Below are positions 46,481 to 54,029 of a stretch of 64,000 bases of DNA, in pieces. The position numbers and the translations under genes were made by a program. The notes beneath the pieces were generated by a model. It did not search any database. It was not told where the DNA came from and saw only the letters and a list, made by a program, of their open reading frames with translations. Position 1 is the first letter of the stretch. Each line of letters begins with the position of its first letter. Source of the DNA: an alpha proteobacterium MED-G10 (GTDB taxonomy: Bacteria > Pseudomonadota > Alphaproteobacteria > Methylaequorales > Methylaequoraceae); NCBI GenBank assembly GCA_002457065.1, contig NTKR01000001.1, positions 1 through 64,000 on the forward strand, read 5' to 3'.

Positions 46481-47622
46481 AAACACGAATTATCCACACT
46501 GGATCAGAACCGAAAAAACACTTTGGTTCAATAAGCGACCCAATCTATAGAAACTCAACTCTTGTTTTTGAATCCTACAAGAGGTTTATCGAAGCAAAAA
46601 AAAATCGATTCATCCTTCCTTATTACGGAAGAATTAGCACTTACTCGACAAGAAGCTTTGAAAAAGTTATCACATCGTTATATAAATCAAGGCATACTAT
46701 ACTTACAAGCTCAGGTTTATCAGCCATAACAATTACTCTAAAAAGTCTTTTAAAGTGTAATGATCAAATATTAGTAACTGAAAATTGTTATGAACCTGTT
46801 TTTAATTTTTCTAAACTTGAATTATCAAGGTTTGGAATTAAAACAACTTTCTATCCAAACAACTTTAAGAAACTAGAAAATTTAATATCAAAAGAAACTA
46901 AAATTTTATATGTTGAATCTCCTAGCTCTCTCAATTATGAAGTTGAGGACTTATTAAAAATTACAAAAATTGCTAAAAAAAATAAAATTATTACTGTCAT
47001 TGATAATACTTGGTCAACTTTTTTAGGCTGTAATCCTCTTGATTATAATTTTGATATAGTTATTGAATCTGCAACAAAATATCTGTCTGGTCATTCAGAT
47101 AACTTCTTAGGTATAATTACAACAAATTCAGATAATCTCTGGAAAAAAATTAAAAAAACCGCGGTATTAAATGGAGACTTCGTTTCTTCAGAAAGCTGTT
47201 TTAATGCTATGAAAGGTTTGAAAACACTTGAGGTTCGAATGAGTAAACATAGTGACAACGCAAAGAAGATTTTTGATTATTTGAATTCAAAGAATTCTGT
47301 CGAGCAAATAATATATTTACCTGATCCAAAAAATAAAAATCATAAACTATGGAAAAAATATCATAAAATGAGTAATGGGCTGATTACTTTTTCATTAAAA
47401 AAAAAACGTAAAATTGAATACTTCTTAGACAAATTAAGTTTATTTAAGATAGGGTTTAGTTGGGGTGGTTATGAAAGTTTAATTTTACCGTTAAATAATT
47501 TAAAACCTTCAAAAAAATTGGCGACAAATTCGAATTATTGGTTTAGAATTCATATTGGTTTAGAGGATGTTAGTGATTTAATCAATGATTTAGAAACAGC
47601 AATTAAAAATTATGAAAAATAA
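46465..47622 (+). CDS. metC: Cystathionine beta-lyase type PLP enzyme
   Basis: This 385-residue protein is of the Cys/Met metabolism PLP family. PLP-lysine is Lys205 in ESATKYLSGHSD, and YYGRISTYSTRSFE marks the N-terminal substrate loop. The ATG at 46465 is preferred over an in-frame TTG nine bases earlier. MetC cleaves cystathionine to homocysteine; closely related gamma-lyases cannot be excluded by eye. It overlaps sseA by 16 nt and NDUFS4 by 11 nt. Confidence 0.87.
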   Translation: MGKKIKTRIIHTGSEPKKHFGSISDPIYRNSTLVFESYKRFIEAKKNRFILPYYGRISTYSTRSFEKVITSLYKSRHTILTSSGLSAITITLKSLLKCNDQILVTENCYEPVFNFSKLELSRFGIKTTFYPNNFKKLENLISKETKILYVESPSSLNYEVEDLLKITKIAKKNKIITVIDNTWSTFLGCNPLDYNFDIVIESATKYLSGHSDNFLGIITTNSDNLWKKIKKTAVLNGDFVSSESCFNAMKGLKTLEVRMSKHSDNAKKIFDYLNSKNSVEQIIYLPDPKNKNHKLWKKYHKMSNGLITFSLKKKRKIEYFLDKLSLFKIGFSWGGYESLILPLNNLKPSKKLATNSNYWFRIHIGLEDVSDLINDLETAIKNYEK

Positions 47623-47917
47623 AGAAAAATTTTTAATTTTCCAACCTGCAAAATCCGCAATGCAATCCGGTCTCTTTAATACAAATAAATGGTGTCTTTC
47701 GAATTGTGAAATGCAAGAATCATATTTAAGCAGTAAGTTTTGTTGGAACGGAAGCTCAAACCCTGAAAAAAAAATAAAAATATTTTTCAAGACCCTTGAT
47801 GAAGCAAAAAAATTTGCTGAAAAGAAAAATATAAGCTTTGAGATAGTTCTTCCAGGTAAAAGAAAAATTCTAAAAAAATCTTATTCACAAAATTTCTTCA
47901 GAAAAAAAAATGCCTAA
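47612..47917 (+). CDS. NDUFS4-like complex I accessory subunit (ETC complex I subunit family)
   Basis: This 101-residue protein matches the family of mitochondrial NDUFS4 found in alphaproteobacteria: PAKSAMQSGLFNTNKW near the start (family A-x-TAMQSG-x3-T-x-W), the WNGSSNPEKKIKIFF segment, TLDEAKKFAEKKNI and a terminal KSYSQNF. It binds the peripheral arm of NADH dehydrogenase. Extra Cys residues (28, 32 and 44) are unusual for the family. It overlaps metC by 11 nt, so it is translated from a sulfur-metabolism transcript, far from any nuo gene in this window. Confidence 0.87.
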   Translation: MKNKEKFLIFQPAKSAMQSGLFNTNKWCLSNCEMQESYLSSKFCWNGSSNPEKKIKIFFKTLDEAKKFAEKKNISFEIVLPGKRKILKKSYSQNFFRKKNA

Positions 47918-48410
47918 AATTGATAAATTTTGTCCCCTTTGGTTATATAAAGTTGTAATATCAGTTACTGTATATGATTACATTGTTAGAGACGTTGCAA
48001 TTTTTGTATCTACAAAAAAATTTGAAAGTTTTTTCAGTAAATACTATAAAGATTTAACTGTGGATGAAATAGAAACCGGAGCAACTTCATTTATCCAATT
48101 TTTAGGAGAAGTAAAGACAAAAGATCCCTTTTTACTGCTAAATCATTTTACATACAATCTAGTGGAAGAAACAAAAGCTAAGTTAGGAAAGCTCTTCAAA
48201 AAAGATCCATATGAAGGTGACTCTGAAAAAGAATACAGCTCAGAAGTTGCTCTAAAAGACTTTAAAGTTTTTTCATTTTCATGTAGATCTGGTTTAACAA
48301 AAAAAGCTCCTGTCGGATGGGAGATAAGAAATGAGCAAGATTTAGGTATACTAAATAAAGCAATTGAAAAAGAGTTTTCAATTGATGATATGATAGATAG
48401 TGTACTTTAA
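47910..48410 (+). CDS. Protein of unknown function (166 residues)
   Basis: I do not recognise a family. The protein lacks a signal peptide and clear membrane helices. It looks mixed alpha/beta, with a hydrophobic N-terminal third (residues 9-33), an acidic central loop near residue 118, and a conserved-looking C-terminus FSCRSGLTKKAPVGWEIRN. It overlaps NDUFS4 by 8 nt and ends 1 nt before the secreted methyltransferase gene, so it is part of the cysK run. Confidence 0.7.
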   Translation: MPKIDKFCPLWLYKVVISVTVYDYIVRDVAIFVSTKKFESFFSKYYKDLTVDEIETGATSFIQFLGEVKTKDPFLLLNHFTYNLVEETKAKLGKLFKKDPYEGDSEKEYSSEVALKDFKVFSFSCRSGLTKKAPVGWEIRNEQDLGILNKAIEKEFSIDDMIDSVL

Positions 48411-48411
48411 T

Positions 48412-49200
48412 ATGAGAAATCTATTTATATTTGTATTTTTGTTTAGTTTAATATTTGAAGCTAAAACTGCTGAAAGCGACGATTTATTAATTAGCTCAAT
48501 TAAGAACGAAAAAAGAAGTGAAAAAAATATTAAAAGAGACAAATACAGAAACCCTTTTGAGACACTAACATTTTTTGAAATTGATCGGAAAAAAAAAATT
48601 TTGGAAATTTCACCCGGCGGCGGTTATTATTCAGAGATAATTTCACATTATATGAAAAAAACAAATAACTTTTTTTCAACCGAATATCTTGTCCCACCAG
48701 TTGAAGCTGTTAGAAAAGCTCAAGAAAGATATAACAAATTCTTTGAGGAAAATAAAAAAGATTTTGGTCAGATTAATAAGATATACTTTTTAAAAAATAA
48801 TAAACTAGAATTTGAAGAAAAAAACTTTGACCTAGTTCTTACATTTAGAAACACTCATAACTGGCTAGGGTCAAATTCAGCAGGAAATGTATACCAAACT
48901 ATTTATGATGTAATGAACAAAGGCGGGATTTTAGGTATAGTACAACATAGAGCTGATGAAAAATCAAAATTCAATTTTAAAAATGGGTATGTTAAAGAAT
49001 CATTTCTTATAAGCTTTTTAGAAGATATTGGATTTAAACTTTTAGATAAATCCGATATCAATCAAAATACAAAGGATAAGAAAGACTATAAAAATGGAGT
49101 TTGGACACTTCCGCCAAGATTGGTTCTGGGTGATCTTGATAGACAAAAATATCTGGACATTGGTGAAAGTGATAGAATGACATTAAAATTTATAAAATAA
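48412..49200 (+). CDS. Exported class I SAM methyltransferase-like protein
   Basis: This protein of 262 residues has a signal peptide (about residues 1-20, ending EAKTAES). A Rossmann methyltransferase fold follows, with SAM motif I EISPGGGYYSEI (about residue 68), DLVLTFRNTHNW and GGILGIVQHRAD. This family of exported methyltransferase-like proteins (COG4798 type) is widespread in proteobacteria; SAM availability in the periplasm is unclear, so function is open. I prefer the ATG at 48412 over a GTG at 48400. Confidence 0.8.
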   Translation: MRNLFIFVFLFSLIFEAKTAESDDLLISSIKNEKRSEKNIKRDKYRNPFETLTFFEIDRKKKILEISPGGGYYSEIISHYMKKTNNFFSTEYLVPPVEAVRKAQERYNKFFEENKKDFGQINKIYFLKNNKLEFEEKNFDLVLTFRNTHNWLGSNSAGNVYQTIYDVMNKGGILGIVQHRADEKSKFNFKNGYVKESFLISFLEDIGFKLLDKSDINQNTKDKKDYKNGVWTLPPRLVLGDLDRQKYLDIGESDRMTLKFIK

Positions 49201-49201
49201 A

Positions 49202-49993
49202 GTGATACACTTCATAGTTGCTACAACCTCTGAGGCAAGACCGTTAATCGACTTTTTTAAACTAAAAAAAAAAAATTCTATTTCTAATTTTGTTTTTTTT
49301 GATAATGATGAAATCTCTCTTACTATTAGTGGAATTGGAAAAATAAACGCAGCAATGAGCGTCACGCACACCTATTATGAATTTAACAAAATTAAAAATA
49401 ATGTTTGGGTAAACTTTGGGATTGCAGGACATATTAGTCATAGTATAGGAAAAATTTTTCTTATAAATAAAATAGTTGATAAAGAAACTAATTATAAATA
49501 TTTTCCTCACATAATCAAAAACTGCAAATTAGACCAAAAAAGCTGTATAACTTACAGTGAACAAAATTTTTTTTATAATGATGATTTATCAGATATGGAA
49601 GCTAGTGGTTTTTTTATGGCTGCAGACAAATATTCAACTAAGGAACTGATTCATTCAATAAAAATTATTTCTGACAATAAAGAAGAAAAAATTGATTTTT
49701 CTGATAAAAAAAAATTATATGACATAATTAAACCTAATGAAAAAATGATAACTTCATACATAGAAAATATATATAAAATTTGGAAGAAGTTTTACTTCTA
49801 CAAAAAAACAATTGATGAAAAAGTAAAAAAAGTTCTTCAAAATAAAAATCTTTCATTTTATCAAAAAAAAGAATTTGCAAAAGTTTTAGAATATTACTTT
49901 CTAAATAGTGAAAAAAATTCATCTAAAACATTAGATTTTTCAAATAATTTTGCTGAAAAAATAAAATTAATTAAACGAAATCTGAAAATATGA
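49202..49993 (+). CDS. Nucleoside phosphorylase/MTA-SAH nucleosidase-like protein
   Basis: This 263-residue protein starts at a GTG one base after the upstream stop. The first 150 residues match nucleoside phosphorylase superfamily features: FIVATTSEARPL at the start, ISGIGKINAAM (about residue 43), FGIAGH, and SDMEASGFF, where Met-Glu resembles the ribose-binding pair and the preceding Asp the catalytic region. The C-terminal 110 residues are helical, Lys-rich and unlike standard MTAN. It overlaps the SPL-like gene by 4 nt, so the two are coupled. Possible role: cleaving 5'-deoxyadenosine or SAH generated by the partner, which is inference. Confidence 0.7.
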   Translation: MIHFIVATTSEARPLIDFFKLKKKNSISNFVFFDNDEISLTISGIGKINAAMSVTHTYYEFNKIKNNVWVNFGIAGHISHSIGKIFLINKIVDKETNYKYFPHIIKNCKLDQKSCITYSEQNFFYNDDLSDMEASGFFMAADKYSTKELIHSIKIISDNKEEKIDFSDKKKLYDIIKPNEKMITSYIENIYKIWKKFYFYKKTIDEKVKKVLQNKNLSFYQKKEFAKVLEYYFLNSEKNSSKTLDFSNNFAEKIKLIKRNLKI

Positions 49994-50958
49994 AATTTGA
50001 AAATATATATATAGAGGATGAAATTAAAAGTTTGAAAAAAACAAAAAGTATTTTGAGTAGAATTAAATATAAAAATATAATTTTTTGCGACAAATACACT
50101 GAAATATTTAATCCAAAAAATCAAAACTTTCGAATCCAAAAAATAAATCCAAATATAATTTTAGCAAAAAAATATGGAAAGTTTATTTTAAAAACACCCC
50201 CAAAATTTAATATTGGATTCAAATACAACTATTATTTTTCACATATGCTTAATTGTGTTTATGATTGTAAATATTGTTTTTTACAAGGAATGTTTAATTC
50301 AGCTAATTTTTTAGTTTTTGTTAATTATGAGGATTTTTTTAAGGAGATTGACTGTATTTTAACAAAAAATCCAAATAAGAAAATTTGTTTCTTCTCCGGT
50401 TATGATTGTGATAGTTTGGCCTTGGAGAAAATAACTAATTTTCTTAATTCTTTTTTAACTTTTTTTGAGCAAAGAAAAAACGCATTCTTAGAAGTCAGAA
50501 CCAAAAGTACTAATATAGAAGTTTTCAAAAAAATTAAACCAATTAATAATGTAATCATTGCATATAGTTTGAATCCAGAAGAAATTATTCAAAAGTATGA
50601 GCAAAAAACTCCAACTTTTGCAAAAAGACTTGAAAGTTTGCACTTATTACAGAGTCTAGGTTGGAGGGTTGGTATTAGATTTGATCCAATTTTTGTTTCA
50701 CATAATAATGTTAATATTTACAATCGCTTCGTAGAAAATATTTTTTTAAAGATAAATCCAAATACCTTGCATTCAGTAACAATTGGTGAATTTAGAATGC
50801 CGAATAATTTTCTTAACAAGATACTCAAGATTAGAACTAATGACTCACTTGAATTTTTAGAGTTGCATAATAACAAATTAAAGAAAAAAGAGAGTTATAG
50901 TTTATTTAAGAAAAAATTAAGAACCTTTGTAAGTGCAAGAAAAATTTATGAAAATTAA
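49990..50958 (+). CDS. Spore photoproduct lyase-like radical SAM protein
   Basis: This 322-residue radical SAM protein has the cluster motif Cys89-x3-Cys93-x2-Cys96, followed by F-LQG, which is the arrangement of spore photoproduct lyase (SPL). Cys140 in FSGYDCDS falls where SPL carries its H-atom donor cysteine (Cys141 in B. subtilis). The tyrosine after the third cluster Cys in SPL is Phe97 here; Tyr95 is kept. SPL reverses the UV thymine dimer 5-thyminyl-dihydrothymine; homologues occur in non-spore-formers with unproven substrates. It overlaps the nucleosidase-like gene by 4 nt. Confidence 0.77.
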   Translation: MKFENIYIEDEIKSLKKTKSILSRIKYKNIIFCDKYTEIFNPKNQNFRIQKINPNIILAKKYGKFILKTPPKFNIGFKYNYYFSHMLNCVYDCKYCFLQGMFNSANFLVFVNYEDFFKEIDCILTKNPNKKICFFSGYDCDSLALEKITNFLNSFLTFFEQRKNAFLEVRTKSTNIEVFKKIKPINNVIIAYSLNPEEIIQKYEQKTPTFAKRLESLHLLQSLGWRVGIRFDPIFVSHNNVNIYNRFVENIFLKINPNTLHSVTIGEFRMPNNFLNKILKIRTNDSLEFLELHNNKLKKKESYSLFKKKLRTFVSARKIYEN

Positions 50959-51335
50959 AACTTCTTTTGTTTTACCTCAAACTTTTTACAGTTAAATGTT
51001 AAAGAGGTAATTTTTCCATCATCATGTTTCTCAAAATTTAATACGAGCTGTCCACTATATCTTCCAATAATACCTGAAACATCACCATTGGAATCAGGAT
51101 ACAAAGGTATATCTTTTGCAGTCCACGAAATATTTGAATCAGTATTTTTGAATCTATCAGCAAAAAAACTTAATCCACCTATGTCAATTTTTTTTTTATC
51201 TGTATCAATTATTAAGAAAACATCTTTTACATCAAGACTTCGTACATCTATATAATTATTTGTACATATTAGATTTAGTTCATTTGAAAAAGAAATTTTG
51301 GGAAGAAAAAGAAGAAATAATAACAGCCTGATCAT
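50955..51335 (-). CDS. Secreted protein of unknown function
   Basis: This 126-residue protein has a signal peptide (about residues 1-17, ending SFSNE). The mature part has two cysteines (in LICTNN and FNCKKF) that could form a disulfide, and beta-rich composition. No family is recognised. It overlaps the 3' end of the SPL-like gene by 4 nt on the opposite strand. Confidence 0.65.
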   Translation of the reverse strand: MIRLLLFLLFLPKISFSNELNLICTNNYIDVRSLDVKDVFLIIDTDKKKIDIGGLSFFADRFKNTDSNISWTAKDIPLYPDSNGDVSGIIGRYSGQLVLNFEKHDDGKITSLTFNCKKFEVKQKKF

Positions 51336-51494
51336 AATTTGATAATTTCAAAAAAAAAGAAAATGTCAATTTTATTTTTATATAATTGTTATAAAGTTAT
51401 TAACAAAATATAAACTTTTAATTTGAAAAAATTTTCATAAAAAGTTTTTAACTGATAATAATTTTTTTTTTTGTTAACATAACTTAATAAGTGT

Positions 51495-52229
51495 ATGTGG
51501 AAAAAGAAAGTTTACATAAGTGATTCCGCTCAGCCATTCAGATTAAATAGAACAAAAATTGATTTATTTTTTGATTGCGAACGTTGTTTTGTCCTTGATC
51601 AAAAATTTGGTATAAAAAGACCTTTTGGGACTCCTTTGGTAATGAATAATAAAATAGTAAATACGCTTAAGGATGAATTAGAGATTTGCAGAGAAAAAAA
51701 ACAAATTCATCCTCAAGTTTTGGAGAATAATTTGAATTATATTCCCAATAACTTTGAGCTTCTGAATGATTGGAAAAATCCATTTAAGGGTGTAAAATAT
51801 ACTCACAAGAAAACTAATTTTTTACTTAATGGGACTATTGATGATGTTTGGATAAATAAAACTACAAAAAAAAACTACTGTTTAATTATTAAAAGTACTT
51901 CAAAAAAAGAACAACTGTCATATGAGCAAATATGGTCTGGATATTGGAGGCAATTATCTTTTTATACATATCTTCTGGAAAAAAACTCAATTGAAATGTC
52001 AAAAACTGGAATTCTTGTATTTATAAAAACTTTTGACAATTCTGAAAAATTCTCCAAAAGTTTATCATTTAATTTAAGTATCTTTGAAAAAATATTAGAT
52101 CTTGATTGGATTGAACCAACACTGTTAAACATACATAAGATTTTAAATAGTAACGAAATTCCAAAAAATTCAAACTATTGTAAATATTGCAAATATTATT
52201 TTAACATTAAAAACAAAATTAATGAATAA
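51495..52229 (+). CDS. PD-(D/E)XK nuclease-family protein, active site altered
   Basis: This 244-residue protein matches a PD-(D/E)XK family found in alphaproteobacteria and Parcubacteria: FRLNRTKIDLFFDCERCF (residues 15-32), GTPL, then GTIDDVWIN (113-121) and LIIKSTSKKE (130-139). In the family the last segment reads VDYK; here the Asp is Ile131, with Lys133 kept. Asp116 and Asp117 remain. Cys28 and Cys31, and Cys229 and Cys232 at the C-terminus, could bind Zn or an Fe-S cluster as in Cas4 and AddB. It overlaps the ATP-dependent ligase by 8 nt. Confidence 0.72.
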   Translation: MWKKKVYISDSAQPFRLNRTKIDLFFDCERCFVLDQKFGIKRPFGTPLVMNNKIVNTLKDELEICREKKQIHPQVLENNLNYIPNNFELLNDWKNPFKGVKYTHKKTNFLLNGTIDDVWINKTTKKNYCLIIKSTSKKEQLSYEQIWSGYWRQLSFYTYLLEKNSIEMSKTGILVFIKTFDNSEKFSKSLSFNLSIFEKILDLDWIEPTLLNIHKILNSNEIPKNSNYCKYCKYYFNIKNKINE

Positions 52230-53541
52230 TGCAGAGATTATAAAACTTATTGAATCATCGAATTCAAGACTTTTTAAAGAAAATATAATTCTTGAGCAAA
52301 TGAAATTGCAAAATAATATACTTTTCTCTGGTTTGTCATTAGCTTACAACAAACTACTGACCTTTGGTGTTAAGCAGCTTCCAATCTCTGATAATGATGG
52401 CACTGGAATAAATTGGTTAGAATTTAAGGAATTATGTGACCAATTAATTAAAAGAAAGCTGACCGGTCATGCTGCACGAGATAGAATCATTGAATTAAAA
52501 GATAAATCTGGGAAAGATGAATGGAATTTTTTTTATAAAAGAATTTTGCAAAAGGATATGAGATGTGGACTTTCGGAAAAAACGATTAATAATGTTGCAA
52601 AAAAAAATAATTTTGAAAATTACATAATTCCTGTTTTTTCATGTCAATTAGCGCAGGATTGTGAACTTCACAAAAAAAAGTTAAGCGGAAGAAAAATCTT
52701 AGAAGTAAAACTTGACGGAGTCAGGGCAATAACTGTTGTATACCCTAATGGTAAAATTGATATTTTCAGTAGAAATGGTAAAGAATTAAATAATTTCGAC
52801 CATCTTAAAAATGAAATTAATAGATTACTAGACATAAATCTAGTTTCAAAACCTATTATTTTTGATGGTGAAATCGTGAGTGAAGACTTCCAATCATTAA
52901 TGAAACAGATCCATAGAAAGAATTCATTGCAAAACAAAGATGCAAAACTTTTTATTTTTGATTTTTTACCACTTGAGGATTTTAAAAATGGAATTTACAA
53001 AAAAACTTTTGAAGATAGAAAAAATCTTTTAAAAAAATTTTACGAAAAGTTATTTTCAGAAAGTAAACTTATCAGACTTATGGATTCATTAAGTGTAGAT
53101 CTTGATACTGAAAATGGGAAAGATGAATTTAAAAAATTTAATAGTGAATCTATCATAAATGGCTATGAGGGTATAATGATCAAAGACCCAAGCTCTTTTT
53201 ATGAATGTAAAAGATCTACAACTTGGTTAAAATCAAAACCATTTATAGAAGTTTCACTAGAAGTAAAAGACTATGAAGAAGGTACCGGAAGAAATCAAGG
53301 TAAATTAGGAGCTATCATTGCTGAAGGAACTGATAACAATAAATATTTCAAAACTAATGTAGGGTCAGGTTTTTCTGATATTCAAAGAGAAAACTTTTGG
53401 ATAAAAAGAGATGAACTTATCGGGCAAATAATAGAAATTCGCGCAGACTCTGTAAGTAAGGCTCAAGACGGAAAATATTGGAGTTTGAGATTCCCTCGTT
53501 TTAAAACGTTTAGGGGTTTTGAAAAAAAAGAAAAATTATAG
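52222..53541 (+). CDS. ATP-dependent DNA ligase (accessory, single polypeptide)
   Basis: This 439-residue protein has an N-terminal DNA-binding region (residues 1 to about 150, with TGHAARDRI), the adenylation domain with motif I K163-x-D-G, motif Ia FSRNGKE, motif III FIFDFLP, motif IV YEGIMIKD, motif V TTWLKSKP, and a C-terminal OB fold. Chromosomal bacterial ligases are normally NAD-dependent LigA, so this is an accessory ligase. Its architecture resembles T4-like phage or archaeal/bacterial accessory ligases. No LigD polymerase or phosphoesterase domain or Ku gene is adjacent. It overlaps the PD-(D/E)XK gene by 8 nt. Confidence 0.9.
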   Translation: MNNAEIIKLIESSNSRLFKENIILEQMKLQNNILFSGLSLAYNKLLTFGVKQLPISDNDGTGINWLEFKELCDQLIKRKLTGHAARDRIIELKDKSGKDEWNFFYKRILQKDMRCGLSEKTINNVAKKNNFENYIIPVFSCQLAQDCELHKKKLSGRKILEVKLDGVRAITVVYPNGKIDIFSRNGKELNNFDHLKNEINRLLDINLVSKPIIFDGEIVSEDFQSLMKQIHRKNSLQNKDAKLFIFDFLPLEDFKNGIYKKTFEDRKNLLKKFYEKLFSESKLIRLMDSLSVDLDTENGKDEFKKFNSESIINGYEGIMIKDPSSFYECKRSTTWLKSKPFIEVSLEVKDYEEGTGRNQGKLGAIIAEGTDNNKYFKTNVGSGFSDIQRENFWIKRDELIGQIIEIRADSVSKAQDGKYWSLRFPRFKTFRGFEKKEKL

Positions 53542-53561
53542 TATATTAAAAATCAAGGCAT

Positions 53562-54029
53562 ATGCAAAAAATTAAGAAAAAAATAGTTGTACTTTTATGT
53601 ATTTTTTTAATTGGATGCTCATCCCAAGAAGATAATAAATTTATCGGGCAAATACTCGGATCAGCTGCGGGTGCGTATTTGGGTTCTAAAGTTGGAACAG
53701 GAGTGAGTAATAATTTGGCAATTATTTTAGGAGGTGCAGTTGGTTTACTTGTTGGGGGCAAAATTGCTGAGGCATTGGATAAAGATGAACAATTAGACCT
53801 AAGCAATAATGTTAATGAATCTCTTGAAGAAAATGAAGATTATGAGATCAAAGAGTGGAAAAGTAAGAAAAACATAGAAAAGACTGCAAAAATTATTCCT
53901 CTGAACAAATATGATATAGATGAAGAGACATGCAGAGATTTTAAAAAAATTGTTACTTCTGAAGGTAAAGTTATCGAAGAAAATTCTACAGCTTGCAGAG
54001 ATGAAAATGGCAATTGGAAAATTATCTAG
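53562..54029 (+). CDS. Glycine-zipper lipoprotein, 17-kDa surface antigen-like
   Basis: This 155-residue protein has a lipoprotein signal with lipobox LIGC (Cys19), a glycine-zipper segment of two helices (about residues 29-68) and an acidic linker. The C-terminal segment, with Cys in CRDF and ACRDENGNWK, resembles the rickettsial 17-kDa antigen family. It is likely outer-membrane anchored. It overlaps the convergent RND gene by 8 nt. Confidence 0.8.
   Translation: MQKIKKKIVVLLCIFLIGCSSQEDNKFIGQILGSAAGAYLGSKVGTGVSNNLAIILGGAVGLLVGGKIAEALDKDEQLDLSNNVNESLEENEDYEIKEWKSKKNIEKTAKIIPLNKYDIDEETCRDFKKIVTSEGKVIEENSTACRDENGNWKII

Noticed and set aside
52222-53541. The ATP-dependent ligase as a prophage marker
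   Set aside because: No integrase, structural phage gene or att-like repeat is nearby, and base composition looks like its neighbours, so a resident accessory gene is more likely.
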